In this document: positions 16,793 through 26,414 of the stretch, piece after piece
Layout: each line of letters begins with the position of its first letter
How positions within the stretch are numbered: position 1 is the stretch's first letter
Assembly (NCBI GenBank): GCA_020444905.1
Contig: JAGRHQ010000003.1
Location: 1-48,436 of the forward strand
Length of the DNA stretch: 48,436 bases
Reading direction: 5' to 3'
Source: Candidatus Competibacteraceae bacterium
Lineage (GTDB): Bacteria > Pseudomonadota > Gammaproteobacteria > Competibacterales > Competibacteraceae
The notes under the pieces: model-generated
The model's input: only the letters and a program-made list of their open reading frames with translations
Database searches by the model: none
What the model was told of the DNA's origin: nothing
Program-made: the position numbers and the translations under genes

Positions 16793-17395
16793 ATGCCCGA
16801 AGAACTCAACCTGACTCCAGCAGCCGACGCCACAGCACCTCGATCCAGCTTGTTACGACGGTTGTTCAGTCTCCATAGCATCGGCTTTTATCTGATGATC
16901 CTGCTCGCTTTAATCGGCGCCGCCTATACCTTCACCAATGCTGAAGGCAGTCGTTGGTACTGGCAGCGTTTGATTCCAGTGACCTTCGGCCTGATTTGCA
17001 TCATGATTCAATGGCCGGATGTCGAGCCGGCGCTGAAAGCCCGTGCGCTCCTTGTCGGGCGGCAAATTTTGCACTGGACGGGCGTACTCCTCACCATGCA
17101 TTTAGCCTTTCTCGCTTCGGGCTCCAGCCTCACGGATGCTTTGGACGACCGGCAGGTCAGTTTCCTGCTCATGCTGACGGTAACCCTGGGCACCTTTCTG
17201 GCCGGTGTTTATCTGGACTGGCGGCTTTGTCTGGTGGCTTTTGTCCTAGCGGCCAGTGCGATAAGTATGGTAATCCTGCAAAATCTGGCGCCAATGCTGG
17301 TGCTGGTTGGCATTAGCGTCGCCGCTATCTATTTTGTCTGGATCTGGTGGTATGGCCGTTGGCAGGCGCGCCGTACCGGCCAAACCGAAGCTTGA
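16793..17395 (+). CDS. Hypothetical multi-pass inner-membrane protein
   Basis: A 200-residue protein starting at ATG 16793 with AGGA 7 bases upstream; a TTG eight codons earlier is less likely. A polar N-terminus of about 25 residues is followed by five or six hydrophobic segments (for example FYLMILLALIGAAYTF, LLMLTVTLGTFLAGVYL, MLVLVGISVAAIYFVWIWW). The C-terminus is basic (WQARRTGQTEA), probably cytoplasmic. I do not recognise the family, and no catalytic or metal-binding motif is evident. It precedes a small exported protein and a glycine-zipper lipoprotein on the same strand, hinting at an envelope-related cluster. Confidence 0.75.
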   Translation: MPEELNLTPAADATAPRSSLLRRLFSLHSIGFYLMILLALIGAAYTFTNAEGSRWYWQRLIPVTFGLICIMIQWPDVEPALKARALLVGRQILHWTGVLLTMHLAFLASGSSLTDALDDRQVSFLLMLTVTLGTFLAGVYLDWRLCLVAFVLAASAISMVILQNLAPMLVLVGISVAAIYFVWIWWYGRWQARRTGQTEA

Positions 17396-17525
17396 ACTGG
17401 AGCTCTCCATAATCTTCATCGAGCTAAGGCTTGAAATCTCGCTCGCAGTTAATGCCGCCAAGTCCCGTGATCTCCCGTTACTGGAGATTTTTGTTAATCC
17501 CTGTATCTCATTCAAGAAGGTGCTT

Positions 17526-17948
17526 ATGAAAAAATCAGATCTGAAGCAGATATTGCTGGTCCTAGGTCTCGGCGCCAGCCTGGTAGGCTGGACTCCAGTC
17601 CAGGCGGCTGAACCCGCTGCTTCCTCAGCCTACGCTAACCCGGTCAAGGAACTCCCGTTTCCTGGCGGCAAGGAATGGCCGACTGCAACCGAGCGGGAAA
17701 AAATGGCCTATCTGCTCGGTGTTCTGAATATGGCAATGGTTGAGTATCAGTTGACCGGCCCGAATCCCAAGCATCGCACGACCGTCGAAAAGTTAGTGGA
17801 GTCCCTGGACGGGATGACGCTACGCCAAATCATGGAAACTGTAGATGCTTATTACCAGGCCAATCCCGATCAGCAACAGCGACCTATCTTTGAAGTGATC
17901 TGGTTTGAAATGGTCGAACCCAAGATTGCTGCCTCCAGGATGAAATGA
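17526..17948 (+). CDS. Hypothetical exported protein
   Basis: A 140-residue protein. ATG 17526 is preferred to an upstream in-frame start because AAGG lies 6 bases upstream and a classic signal peptide follows (KQILLVLGLGASLVGW, cleavage near VQAAEP). The mature part is mostly helical: ATEREKMAYLLGVLNMAMVEYQ, HRTTVEKLVESLDGMTLRQI and a C-terminal FEVIWFEMVEPK. No domain is recognised. The next gene's start lies 12 bases beyond its stop codon, so the two are probably translated from one message. Periplasmic location is inferred from the signal peptide. Confidence 0.75.
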   Translation: MKKSDLKQILLVLGLGASLVGWTPVQAAEPAASSAYANPVKELPFPGGKEWPTATEREKMAYLLGVLNMAMVEYQLTGPNPKHRTTVEKLVESLDGMTLRQIMETVDAYYQANPDQQQRPIFEVIWFEMVEPKIAASRMK

Positions 17949-17959
17949 GGATCAGGTTA

Positions 17960-18217
17960 ATGAAAAAAATAGCTTATCTACTAGCGGTCCCTGCATTTGC
18001 CCTCAGCGTGGGCTGCACCAATATGACGCCTACTGAACAAGGCACGCTTAGCGGCGCGGCCATGGGCGCAGCGGGCGGCGCTATCATCAGCGGATTGACC
18101 GGCGGCGATGCTGGAGTCGGCGCCATTATCGGCGGCGCGGCTGGCGCTGTAGCCGGTAATATCTATGGCCGCAACAAGGAAGAGGAACGGCGGCAACAGC
18201 GGCGCAACCGCTATTGA
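17960..18217 (+). CDS. Small glycine-zipper lipoprotein
   Basis: An 85-residue protein from ATG 17960, with GAGG 9 bases upstream. A short lysine-led hydrophobic leader (KKIAYLLAVPAFALSVGC) ends in a Cys in an imperfect lipobox, suggesting lipidation. The core is a glycine zipper of two hairpin-like halves (GAAMGAAGGAIISGLTGG and GAIIGGAAGAVAGNIYG), as in outer-membrane lipoproteins of the OmpA-related glycine-zipper and Rick_17kDa types. The tail is strongly basic (RRQQRRNRY). Such proteins sit in or near the outer membrane. Cotranscription with the preceding exported protein is likely. Confidence 0.85.
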   Translation: MKKIAYLLAVPAFALSVGCTNMTPTEQGTLSGAAMGAAGGAIISGLTGGDAGVGAIIGGAAGAVAGNIYGRNKEEERRQQRRNRY

Positions 18218-18232
18218 TGTTGATGCGAATCT

Positions 18233-18265
18233 CCCCTTCCCGGATATGAGGAAGGGGTGTTTGTT
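18233..18265 (+). terminator. Hairpin terminator candidate after the lipoprotein gene
   Basis: CCCCTTCC (18233-18240), a nine-base loop and GGAAGGGG (18250-18257) make a perfect 8-bp stem, followed by the T-rich TGTTTGTT. It lies 16 bases after the lipoprotein stop codon and also between convergent genes, so it may serve both. The T-run is weak. Confidence 0.65.
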
Positions 18266-18288
18266 GATGACAGGACGGAGCCGTGCGC

Positions 18289-19896
18289 TCAATGGACACT
18301 GAGATATTGCAACATCTGACGCGGAGTGAGCTTGATACTCGACGGCCCGCTGCGGATATGAAATTCCTCATTGCCTCCCGCAAGCAGAAAAGCGGGTTCA
18401 CGGGCTTTTTCGCATACCACAGCAACGACGGTTTTACCGCTGACCGGGCGAATTTCGGCATGAAGGTATTTGTTGAACTCGGCGCCGATGTGTTGATTGA
18501 TTAGATTCTTAAAATGGAGCAGGCATTTGTCGTCATTCTCAAATTGATCCGCCGCAATACCGATCACTTCCCCCTCATCGTTGACGCCGATCAATAAAAT
18601 ACCGCCATCCGTATTCAGAAATCCCACCACGCTTTTGAGCCAAGCCAGCTCAATTTCCTTCCCGGTCTTCCCGGTCTTGAGATTAGTGCGCAAGGTAGAT
18701 TTGAATTCCAGATTGGGACTCTCGCCATAGCGGATCAGCATCAACACTCTTTCCTCGAATTCAGCAGGATGATCAGTCAGCGAGGGCAGCGCCTTGAACT
18801 GGCGGCCATAATGGCGCGTGAGCAGCAGGGTCACAATCAATCCAGCGATGAGCGCCAGAACGCCCACGGTGATCACCAGAATCCAGCCATTTTTCAGCGC
18901 TCCGAGAAAATCCCATTCGGGAATCGTAATCCCCAACCAGAGACCTTTATCTGGATCGCCTAAAGGTTGCAGCCAGGCCCACCAGGTCCCACTGCGAAAA
19001 GTAATGGGTTGATGCGCTGGGCGCCCGGCATCCAACCATGCCTTTGCGGCATCGAAGACCGGCCCGACATCCAATTGCTCAGGCGACAGACTGGCCAAGA
19101 GCGAGGGATCCTCGTCATCCGTAGCAACCGGCGGCAGCAACACCGCGCCGTTCGCTTCAGTAATGAATGCCGCCCCGCGCTCGCCGACTCTTAACTGGGA
19201 AAGCGCATGCAGAATATCTCGCAAGGGCAGATCCATGCCAAGCACATAATCGCGGCCCGGCTCGCCGGGGCGCTGAAATCGCACCGCGCCCGTGATGCCG
19301 GCAGTGCGTTCAGTGAAAAACAGGTAAGGATGGGTCCAGAACACCGCGCTGGCATCTTCGGTCTCCAGCGCGCCCTTGAACCAGGGACGGGAGCGGGGAT
19401 CGTAACTCTCTTGTCCTCGGCGCTCCTCGATGGGCATACCCGGACCGCTCCAGCGTTGCCAAACTGCGTTGCCTTGCTCATCCAATTGACGAGAAAGCCA
19501 GCCGGATTCTTCACGGGTCAGGTAGAAGGAGTGCCCCTTGGAATCGGCCAACACCAGCGCCGAGACCTTGGCGAGATTCTCCAAGACCGGGATAAATCGG
19601 TTGACTAAGCCAGCGGTGTCACCCAAATCCAGATCACCGCCTTTACCCCAACCCTGGGCTATGCGCAAATTGTTCTCGGGGTTCTGCAAGAAACCCGTTA
19701 GGTCTTCGCTTGTCTTTTGAGCCAGTCCTTGCAATTGTTCCTGAGCCAATTGGTCGCGCAGAGTTTCGCCTGCAATGAATACGGCGACCAGCAGGCTGCC
19801 AATGGTCAGGGTCAAAAGCAGCAGAAGGTCGCGGAGCAGGCGTTTGCGCGGGCCAAGGCGGTCAGGTTTGCGGCGTTGAAGGTTGAAGAACCACAT
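18289..19896 (-). CDS. Membrane sensor: periplasmic Cache-type domain fused to cytoplasmic AlbA_2 (Schlafen-type) domain
   Basis: A 535-residue protein from ATG 19896 (AGGA 12 bases upstream; a TTG further up is possible). A basic N-terminus precedes membrane segment 1 (about residues 22-42). A periplasmic region of ~290 residues looks like a double Cache sensor, with the YDPRSRPWF signature at 165-173 and GLWLGITIPEWDF near its end. Membrane segment 2 is about 338-360. The cytoplasmic domain (about 388-525) matches AlbA_2, the putative nucleic-acid-binding domain of Schlafen-like regulators: ESPNLEFKSTL, KSVVGFLNTDGGILLIGVND, FHIRSGPSSIKL. There is no kinase, cyclase or HAMP output, which makes the fusion unusual. 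Ligand and output are unknown. Confidence 0.8.
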   Translation of the reverse strand: MWFFNLQRRKPDRLGPRKRLLRDLLLLLTLTIGSLLVAVFIAGETLRDQLAQEQLQGLAQKTSEDLTGFLQNPENNLRIAQGWGKGGDLDLGDTAGLVNRFIPVLENLAKVSALVLADSKGHSFYLTREESGWLSRQLDEQGNAVWQRWSGPGMPIEERRGQESYDPRSRPWFKGALETEDASAVFWTHPYLFFTERTAGITGAVRFQRPGEPGRDYVLGMDLPLRDILHALSQLRVGERGAAFITEANGAVLLPPVATDDEDPSLLASLSPEQLDVGPVFDAAKAWLDAGRPAHQPITFRSGTWWAWLQPLGDPDKGLWLGITIPEWDFLGALKNGWILVITVGVLALIAGLIVTLLLTRHYGRQFKALPSLTDHPAEFEERVLMLIRYGESPNLEFKSTLRTNLKTGKTGKEIELAWLKSVVGFLNTDGGILLIGVNDEGEVIGIAADQFENDDKCLLHFKNLINQHIGAEFNKYLHAEIRPVSGKTVVAVVCEKAREPAFLLAGGNEEFHIRSGPSSIKLTPRQMLQYLSVH

Positions 19897-20000
19897 GATA
19901 ATCGATAATCCTGTCAACGATGGCAACCCAATAAGCCGGTCAGTGAATCGGCATTGTCATCACGCACTGGGCCAGCTCAGCACCCTGGCGACCCGCTGTC

Positions 20001-21821
20001 CTAATCGCCTTGCCGGCGTGATGCGCGTTTGCGTTCATGCTCCAGCAGCAGTTTCTTGCGCACCCGAATGGATTTCGGCGTGACCTCGACCAGTTCATCG
20101 TCGTCAATGAATTCCAGCGCCTGTTCCAGACTCATGCGCACCGGTGGAGTCAGCAGGATGTTTTCATCGGAGCCGGCAGCGCGAATATTGGTCAACTGCT
20201 TGGCTTTAAGCGGGTTGACAACCAAATCGTTGTCGCGGGAGTGAATACCGACCACCATACCTTCGTAAACCTCGTCGCCGGGACCAACCATCATCCGCCC
20301 ACGTTCCTGGAGATTGAACAGCGCATAAGCCAACGCCTTGCCGGTGGCGTTGGCGATCAGCACGCCGTTTAGCCGCGCACCGATCGCGCCCTTCTTCGCC
20401 AGCCCGTAACGGTCGAAGACATGGTAAATCAGCCCCGTGCCGGAGGTGGCGGTCAGGAATTCGGTCTGGAACCCAATCAGGCCGCGCGCCGGAATCAGAT
20501 AATCCAGGCGCACCCGCCCTTTGCCGTCGGGCTGCATGTCCAGCAGTTCGCCGCGCCGTTCGCCGAGCTTCTCCATGATGGCGCCCTGATGCTGTTCCTC
20601 AACGTCTACCGTGAGTTGCTCGTAGGGTTCGCAGGGTTCGCCGTCGATCTCGCGAATGATGACTTCCGGGCGTGAGACGGCCAGTTCATAACCTTCGCGG
20701 CGCATGTTCTCAATTAGAATCGACAGGTGCAATTCGCCGCGCCCGGAGACCTTGAATTTGTCGGGATCGTCGCTGTCTTCGATGCGCAAGGCCACATTAT
20801 GAATGAGTTCCCGCTGGAGCCGTTCGCGCAGTTGGCGGCTGGTGACATACTTGCCCTCGCGCCCGGCGAACGGCGAGGTATTGACCTGGAAGGTCATGCT
20901 CATGGTCGGCTCATCGACCTTGAGCGGCGGTAGGGATTCAACGACGCTAGGGTCGCACAGCACGTCGGAGATGCCCAAGCCATCAATGCCGGTGAAAGCG
21001 ATGATGTCACCGGCGGACGCCTCGGGGAATTCGATGCGCTCCAGGCCCTGAAAGCCGAGGATTTGCAGCACCCGGCCATTGCGGCGGTTGCCCTGCCGGT
21101 CCAGGATGACCACCGGCGTGTTGGTTTTGACTTTGCCCCGGCGAATGCGGCCAATGCCGATGACGCCGACATAGCTGTTATAGTCCAGGGAGCTGACCTG
21201 CAACTGGAAAGTCCCGGCGGGATCGACTGCTGGCGGCGAAACATGGGCGACAATGGTTTCAAACAGCGGGTCCATGTTGCCGGAGCGCACGCTGTCGTCC
21301 AGTCCGGCGTAACCGTGCAGCGCCGAGGCGTAGATAACCGGAAAGTCCAGTTGTTCGTCGGTCGCGCCCAAGCGGTCGAACAGGTCAAAGGTGCGATCTA
21401 AAACCCAGTGAGCGCGAGAGCCGGGCCGGTCGATCTTGTTGATGACCACAATTGGCCGGAAGCCCATGGCAAAGGCTTTTTGCGTGACAAAACGGGTTTG
21501 CGGCATCGGCCCGTCCACCGCATCGACCAGCAGCAGCACGGAGTCGACCATGGACAGCACCCGCTCGACTTCGCCGCCAAAGTCGGCATGACCGGGAGTA
21601 TCGACGATATTGATGTGGTAGTCCCGCCAGTAGAGCGCGGTGTTTTTGGCGAGAATGGTAATGCCGCGCTCCTTTTCCAGATCGTTGGAATCCATGACTC
21701 GCTCGGCGGCAGCGGCGCGGTTATTGAGAGCGCCGGACTGTTGGAGCAGCTTATCCACCAGTGTGGTTTTGCCGTGGTCAACGTGGGCGATAATGGCGAT
21801 ATTGCGAAGTTTTTCAATCAC
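20001..21821 (-). CDS. typA: Ribosome-associated GTPase TypA/BipA
   Basis: A 606-residue translational GTPase that binds the ribosome and aids 50S assembly and stress adaptation, notably in the cold. It starts with GTG at 21821 and reads directly into the family N-terminus ([20 protein letters not shown]). G motifs: AHVDHGKTT (G1), ERGITI (G2), [14 protein letters not shown] (G3), NKIDRPG (G4). EF-G-like domains II, III and V follow, with the BipA-specific C-terminal domain ([35 protein letters not shown]). Length is standard. No clear ribosome site precedes the GTG, and it stands alone as a transcription unit as far as visible. Confidence 0.97.
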   Translation of the reverse strand: MIEKLRNIAIIAHVDHGKTTLVDKLLQQSGALNNRAAAAERVMDSNDLEKERGITILAKNTALYWRDYHINIVDTPGHADFGGEVERVLSMVDSVLLLVDAVDGPMPQTRFVTQKAFAMGFRPIVVINKIDRPGSRAHWVLDRTFDLFDRLGATDEQLDFPVIYASALHGYAGLDDSVRSGNMDPLFETIVAHVSPPAVDPAGTFQLQVSSLDYNSYVGVIGIGRIRRGKVKTNTPVVILDRQGNRRNGRVLQILGFQGLERIEFPEASAGDIIAFTGIDGLGISDVLCDPSVVESLPPLKVDEPTMSMTFQVNTSPFAGREGKYVTSRQLRERLQRELIHNVALRIEDSDDPDKFKVSGRGELHLSILIENMRREGYELAVSRPEVIIREIDGEPCEPYEQLTVDVEEQHQGAIMEKLGERRGELLDMQPDGKGRVRLDYLIPARGLIGFQTEFLTATSGTGLIYHVFDRYGLAKKGAIGARLNGVLIANATGKALAYALFNLQERGRMMVGPGDEVYEGMVVGIHSRDNDLVVNPLKAKQLTNIRAAGSDENILLTPPVRMSLEQALEFIDDDELVEVTPKSIRVRKKLLLEHERKRASRRQGD

Positions 21822-21949
21822 TGTTTAATCACACTGGGGGCTATCGGGCCAGATCGGAGGCGGCATTATAGCGAAGAATGCGGCGCAACATTCGCTTTGC
21901 TGCACCAGCGAGGCGGAGATCAGTATATTGTTTGCGGACTGCCTTAAGC

Positions 21950-22999
21950 CTATAACGATCCTCGCGCTTCCCAGGATGGCGAGATAATTTGCTCTGATCT
22001 TTTACGACACACGCTTTCCAGGTCCTTGAGAATGGTTTCCATGCCAATCAGTTTTTCGAGGATGGCGCGAATATCGCGCAGCGTGAAAATCACATCAACA
22101 TCCATTTCCAGGTACTTCTCCCGCTCTTTGCGTTCCGCTTGCTCGATCGCCGCCTGAATACTTTCCGATTTTTCGACTTCCGTACCTAGCAAGCGGATGA
22201 ATACCCGCAGTTTTTGACGCTGCTGGCTCAACCACTCATTATACAAATAAAACATTTCATAGCCATCTTCAATCGAATACGCCTTATAGCGAAATTTCAG
22301 TTTCAGATCATCAAAAGTGTTGCGGCGGAGAATTTTTCCGGCTTTCCAGTCATCAATGGTTTGCTGAAATTCAATCGGCAGGAAATCCACATCGGCTTCG
22401 ATGCGGTTTTTGATGAATTCCAGATCATGAACTTCTTTTTCAACACGTTCGGCGGTAGCGCGCACCTGCTCATGCACCGCCTCGACCTGGCTAACGGTCT
22501 TGGCGGGCGATTGGCCTGGCTTGGAAGCAGCCAACTGTTTGCCTTCACGCTCGGCTTCAACCCATTCCGCAATAGCGTCTTCGACAGCGCGCAATCGCTC
22601 CTCATTGGCTTCTGTCTCCTCGCGATTCTCACTGACTTTTTGCTGACGCGCCCGTTCAGCCTCGGCCTGCTCGGCGGCGGCCCACTCAGCAATAGCTTGT
22701 TCAACAGCCGCTTTCTCTGCCGCCGCTTTCTCGGCGACAGCCTTCTCGACCGCCGCTCGTTTTGCCGCCAGCCGCTCTGCCGCCGCCCGCGCAAGCGCCG
22801 CGCTGTGCGCCGCCGCCTTTTCCGCCACCGCCTTTTCCGCCGCCGCCTTTTCCGCCGCCGCCCGCTTAATGGCTGACAACCGCTCTTCGATCATTTGTTT
22901 CCGCTGCCGACTGTAGCGCAACAATAGCCAACCCCCGCCACCCATGACCGCAGCGATTCCTAATAACATAATTATACTAATAATTTGCCAACTGCTCAT
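21950..22999 (-). CDS. Membrane-anchored alanine-rich coiled-coil protein
   Basis: A 349-residue protein from ATG 22999. One N-terminal membrane segment (IISIIMLLGIAAVMGGGGWL) is followed by a basic stretch and a long Ala/Glu/Lys helix (about residues 35-125) built of AEKAAAEKA-like units, a strong coiled coil. A second helical section contains EWVEAEREGK and EQVRATAERVEKEV. The C-terminal ~170 residues are more globular (DFLPIEFQQTIDDWKAGKIL; YKAYSIEDGYEMFYLYNEWL) with no domain I recognise. Topology is probably inner-membrane with a cytoplasmic body, giving a spacer or scaffold. The repetitive section is GC-rich and could vary in length between strains. It lies between rdgC and typA on the same strand. 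Confidence 0.75.
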   Translation of the reverse strand: MSSWQIISIIMLLGIAAVMGGGGWLLLRYSRQRKQMIEERLSAIKRAAAEKAAAEKAVAEKAAAHSAALARAAAERLAAKRAAVEKAVAEKAAAEKAAVEQAIAEWAAAEQAEAERARQQKVSENREETEANEERLRAVEDAIAEWVEAEREGKQLAASKPGQSPAKTVSQVEAVHEQVRATAERVEKEVHDLEFIKNRIEADVDFLPIEFQQTIDDWKAGKILRRNTFDDLKLKFRYKAYSIEDGYEMFYLYNEWLSQQRQKLRVFIRLLGTEVEKSESIQAAIEQAERKEREKYLEMDVDVIFTLRDIRAILEKLIGMETILKDLESVCRKRSEQIISPSWEARGSL

Positions 23000-23083
23000 G
23001 GGTCGCCTGTCCAAACCTTTAAATGAGATAAACCTTTGTCGTCATCCATCAATTCCACTCTGGAAACCAAGCAGCGCTTCCCG

Positions 23084-23986
23084 TCATGCCTCGCCTCCGA
23101 ATAACTCTAGCAGCCGAGGCAGCAAGAGTGAGAGTTCTCCGGTCATTAATGCAAATTCTGCGTCAAACACGGCTTCCAGGGAATCGGTCGCAGTTTCCGA
23201 TAAAGACTCGCGCACCACGTCGAGAAATTGCAGGCGCCGCAAGATCAGTCCCTCATCCAGCACAAACGCCAGTCGATCGCTCCAGATCAAGCCGAGCCGC
23301 GTCACCAGCTTGCCGGCTTCCAGGTGGGCATGGATTTCATCGCTGGTCAAGTCCTGGCCCCGGCAACGCACGACACCACCGGTTTCACCCCCCTCGCGCA
23401 ATTCACAAATATCGCCCAGGGCAAATCCGTTCGGCGCCGAGCTTTCCACCAACCAGGCAGTCATTACTGCGGCTGGCGATTGCTGGACTTTGAGCGGCGC
23501 GATGGGCAGGGAACCCAGCGTTTCGCGCAAGGTTCCGGTGATTTCCTCTACCCCGCGCGGACTGGCGCTGTCCACGATCAACCATCCTGCCGCCAAATCC
23601 AGGTAAGCATAACTGAACCGGCTACGGGTAAGGGCGCGCGGCAGCAGTTCCTGAACCAGTTGATCACGCAGATCCAGTTTTTCCCGCCGCCGCACGGGTC
23701 GCCGCTGTTCGTCTTCAATCAAAGCGATGCGTTCCGCCAGCGCCTGATTCACCACGATCGGGGGCAAAACCTTTTCCTCGGTGCGCAGACAAATCAACCA
23801 GCGTCCCGCCACAGCATGCGCATGATCGCGGGCCTTGCGGCCCAGGGGCGGCGTCCAACCGAATGTGCTGGGTTGATGGCTCGGACAGGGTTGAAAAGCG
23901 CGCCGCTCCAACTGAGCCGCTAACGCTTCAATCGTCAGGGGCAACGGCTCGATGAGTCGAAACAGGCTAAGATTTTTAAACCACAT
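23084..23986 (-). CDS. rdgC: Recombination-associated protein RdgC
   Basis: A 300-residue DNA-binding protein close to the 303 residues of E. coli RdgC. ATG 23986 gives the family start MWFKNLSLFRL. RdgC forms a ring-shaped dimer around DNA and restrains RecA. Conserved parts include FGWTPPLGR, GRWLICLRTEEKVLPP, KLDLRDQLVQELLPRA and DLAAGWLIVDSASP, with a final helical section around ETATDSLEAVFDAEFALM. It is monocistronic or the first gene of the minus-strand set with the coiled-coil protein, 84 bases downstream. Only a weak GGA lies 8 bases upstream of the start. Confidence 0.95.
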   Translation of the reverse strand: MWFKNLSLFRLIEPLPLTIEALAAQLERRAFQPCPSHQPSTFGWTPPLGRKARDHAHAVAGRWLICLRTEEKVLPPIVVNQALAERIALIEDEQRRPVRRREKLDLRDQLVQELLPRALTRSRFSYAYLDLAAGWLIVDSASPRGVEEITGTLRETLGSLPIAPLKVQQSPAAVMTAWLVESSAPNGFALGDICELREGGETGGVVRCRGQDLTSDEIHAHLEAGKLVTRLGLIWSDRLAFVLDEGLILRRLQFLDVVRESLSETATDSLEAVFDAEFALMTGELSLLLPRLLELFGGEA

Positions 23987-24167
23987 GAAAAGCATCCGGG
24001 TTCGCGAAAGCGCCAATTATCCGCGAATGTCTGGTTATCGCCAAGCGGACGGGCCTTAGCGGTTTCGCATGACGAAAACCCGGAGTGGTATATTGCACTG
24101 CAACAAAAATCGCGTTATGCTGCAACCGCACAATTCGCTGTGATCGACAATTCCTGGGAGAATCAAG

Positions 24168-24512
24168 ATGAGTAACGATATGTTGGCCAAAATGTCCGAG
24201 CAGTATCAAAATTTTCTGAGTCCCGTCATCAAAGCCAACAAGTTATCCGCCGCCAATCTGGAAGCGCTGGTCAATTTCCAGATGAGCGCTTTGCAATCGT
24301 ATGTCGATATGGCTATGACGCGGATGAAAGCCGCCGCCGAGATCAGCGATCCGGCCAGTTTACAGACTTTTCTGACCAGTCAGGCCGAGACGATCTCCAG
24401 TCTGAATCAGAAGTTCGTGGAAGACACTAAAGCGCTGGGCGATATGATGGGACGCTTCAAGGCTGAATTTGACAAGCTGGTTAAGGAAAGCCTGCCGCCG
24501 GGCAAATCATGA
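24168..24512 (+). CDS. Phasin-family polyhydroxyalkanoate granule protein
   Basis: A 114-residue amphipathic, almost entirely helical protein with the phasin pattern: a short N-terminus, then ANKLSAANLEALVNFQMSAL, YVDMAMTRMKAAAEI, and SLQTFLTSQAETISSLNQKF with regular hydrophobic spacing. Phasins coat polyhydroxyalkanoate granules and control their number and size. The ATG has GGGAG 7 bases upstream. No PHA synthase or depolymerase gene is in the window, so the protein is a pointer to storage polymer metabolism elsewhere. mnmA follows 65 bases later on the same strand, probably by chance. Confidence 0.85.
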   Translation: MSNDMLAKMSEQYQNFLSPVIKANKLSAANLEALVNFQMSALQSYVDMAMTRMKAAAEISDPASLQTFLTSQAETISSLNQKFVEDTKALGDMMGRFKAEFDKLVKESLPPGKS

Positions 24513-24577
24513 TGCGCTGAACTCGGTGGGACGGGCGTCTTGCCCGTCCTGGCGGAGAAGCTGATTCTCTCCTTCCC

Positions 24578-25666
24578 ATGTCTAAAACCCGGATCATCGT
24601 CGGTTTGTCCGGCGGAGTGGATTCTTCGGTAGCCGCCCTGTTGCTCGTTGAACAGGGATACGAAGTCCACGGCGTATTCATGAAAAACTGGGAGGACTCC
24701 TTTGAAGCGGGTTATTGCGCCGCCGCTGAGGACTTGGACGACGCCCAGGCCGTGTGCGAAACTCTGAGCATCCCGCTGCACACGGTCAACTTCACCGCTG
24801 AATATCAGGAGCGGGTGTTTCGCTACTTCCTTGAGGAATATCGCCGAGGCCGGACCCCGAACCCGGATATTCTGTGCAACACCGAAATCAAATTTCGGGC
24901 TTTTCTTAACCATGCCCGTCACTTGGGCGCAGATGCCATCGCCACTGGCCACTATGTTCGGCGCATCGAACAGGACGGTGGTCAGCGCCTGCTCAAGGGT
25001 CGCGATCCAGGTAAGGATCAAAGCTATTTCCTCTACGGACTCGATCAGCAGCAATTGGCCAGCGCCTGGTTTCCGGTCGGCGATCTGTTGAAATCCGAAG
25101 TGCGGGAACGCGCTGCGGTCGCCGGACTGGTCACTCACGCCAAAAAAGATAGCACCGGCATCTGCTTCATTGGCGAGCGCCGGTTCCGGGAATTTCTGAA
25201 CCGTTATTTGCCCGCCCAACCAGGGCCGATTCAGACGGTGGATGGTCGACCGATCGGCGAACATGCCGGCCTGATGTTTCACACCATCGGTCAGCGCCAG
25301 GGATTAAGAATCGGTGGACAACGTCAGGGCAGCGGCGAACCGTGGTATGTAGCGGAAAAGGATTTGGAACACAACATCCTGATCGTTGCTCAGGGTCACA
25401 ATCATCCGGCTTTGTTTCATCGCCGGTTGCGCGCTTCGCCACTGCACTGGATCGCCAGCGAGCCGCCCACCCTGCCGCTCGCCTGCATGGCTAAAATTCG
25501 CTACCGTCAGCCGGATCAGCTTTGTGTGCTGGAAACGTTGGAGAAAGACCGTGCCGAGGTCTGTTTCACCGAACCGCAACGGGCGATCACTCCGGGGCAG
25601 TCGGTGGTATTTTATCGGAATGAGGAATGCCTGGGCGGCGGAATCATCGAGACCGGCTACAATTGA
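24578..25666 (+). CDS. mnmA: tRNA-specific 2-thiouridylase MnmA
   Basis: A 362-residue enzyme that thiolates U34 of the Lys, Glu and Gln tRNAs, using ATP and sulfur relayed by the Tus system. PP-loop SGGVDSS (residues 11-17), GHYVRR, and KDQSYFLY are visible. The two catalytic cysteines are Cys100 in NPDILCN and Cys196 in [10 protein letters not shown]. Length and domain order match the family. Gene order mnmA-hflD is the usual gammaproteobacterial one, 33 bases apart here. Start ATG 24578 gives the standard N-terminus [16 protein letters not shown]. Confidence 0.97.
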   Translation: MSKTRIIVGLSGGVDSSVAALLLVEQGYEVHGVFMKNWEDSFEAGYCAAAEDLDDAQAVCETLSIPLHTVNFTAEYQERVFRYFLEEYRRGRTPNPDILCNTEIKFRAFLNHARHLGADAIATGHYVRRIEQDGGQRLLKGRDPGKDQSYFLYGLDQQQLASAWFPVGDLLKSEVRERAAVAGLVTHAKKDSTGICFIGERRFREFLNRYLPAQPGPIQTVDGRPIGEHAGLMFHTIGQRQGLRIGGQRQGSGEPWYVAEKDLEHNILIVAQGHNHPALFHRRLRASPLHWIASEPPTLPLACMAKIRYRQPDQLCVLETLEKDRAEVCFTEPQRAITPGQSVVFYRNEECLGGGIIETGYN

Positions 25667-25699
25667 TCGCGTTCTCTTTGCAACTCATCATCGAAACTT

Positions 25700-26317
25700 A
25701 TGCCCAGAACCGACCATGATCGCGTCATCGCCTTGGCTGGCGTGATGCAAGCCGTTGATCTCGTGCGCAACGTTGCGCAACGGGGTCAAGTCGACGCCGA
25801 CATTTTCGAGACCTGTATGAGCAGTCTGCTCCAGGTGGATTCCTCCAGCAGCGAGGACGTGTACGGCGGCGTGACCCGACTTCATTCGGGTCTGCGCCTG
25901 CTAGAGGAACAGCTCCATAATCCGCGGGACAAGGAGTTAACTCGTTACGTGCTGACCTTGCTAAGCTTGGAGCGCATCCTGGCGCGGCGCAAAGACCTGC
26001 TGGATGTGATTGGCGCAGGCATTCAGGACATTAATCGGAATCTGGCGCATTTTCCGGTTACGCACAGCAACACGATTGCCCGATTTGCGGAGCTTTATTT
26101 GCAAACAATCAGCACCCTGTCGCGCCGCATCATGGTCAGCGGCGCGCAGATTCACCTGAACAACCCGGAAAACGCCAATCGAATTCGGGCGTTGCTGCTG
26201 GCGGGAATCCGGGCGGCGATTCTTTGGCGGCAAAGCGGCGGCACCCGACTTGGCCTGCTGCTGCGCCGCAATGTTCTGTTGCGCGAAACCCGATTGTTGC
26301 TCGCCGAGCGGGAGTGA
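25700..26317 (+). CDS. hflD: High-frequency lysogenization protein HflD homolog
   Basis: A 205-residue, mostly helical, membrane-associated protein. HflD is known in E. coli for binding the lambda CII activator; its normal cell role is unclear and its gene nearly always follows mnmA, as here. Conserved pieces are RVIALAGVMQAVDLVRNVAQ, YGGVTRLHSGLRLLEEQL, RYVLTLLSLERIL and the C-terminal LLLAGIRAAILWRQSGG. The family is essentially restricted to gammaproteobacteria, which supports the organism inference. No strong ribosome site is seen before the ATG at 25700. Confidence 0.93.
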   Translation: MPRTDHDRVIALAGVMQAVDLVRNVAQRGQVDADIFETCMSSLLQVDSSSSEDVYGGVTRLHSGLRLLEEQLHNPRDKELTRYVLTLLSLERILARRKDLLDVIGAGIQDINRNLAHFPVTHSNTIARFAELYLQTISTLSRRIMVSGAQIHLNNPENANRIRALLLAGIRAAILWRQSGGTRLGLLLRRNVLLRETRLLLAERE

Positions 26318-26414
26318 ATGGGTAAAATTGCTCCACGCTCGCCCATAAGGACTGATTCTTGCTAGGGTCAGTGTTACCCAGAGTCATGATAATCCCTCGT
26401 ATTTGCCAGATCGC

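Noticed and set aside
22214-22876. A 220-residue plus-strand frame opposite the coiled-coil gene
   Set aside because: Its Arg/Leu repeats are the antisense of the Ala-Glu-Lys repeat; the minus-strand product has a membrane anchor and sensible composition.
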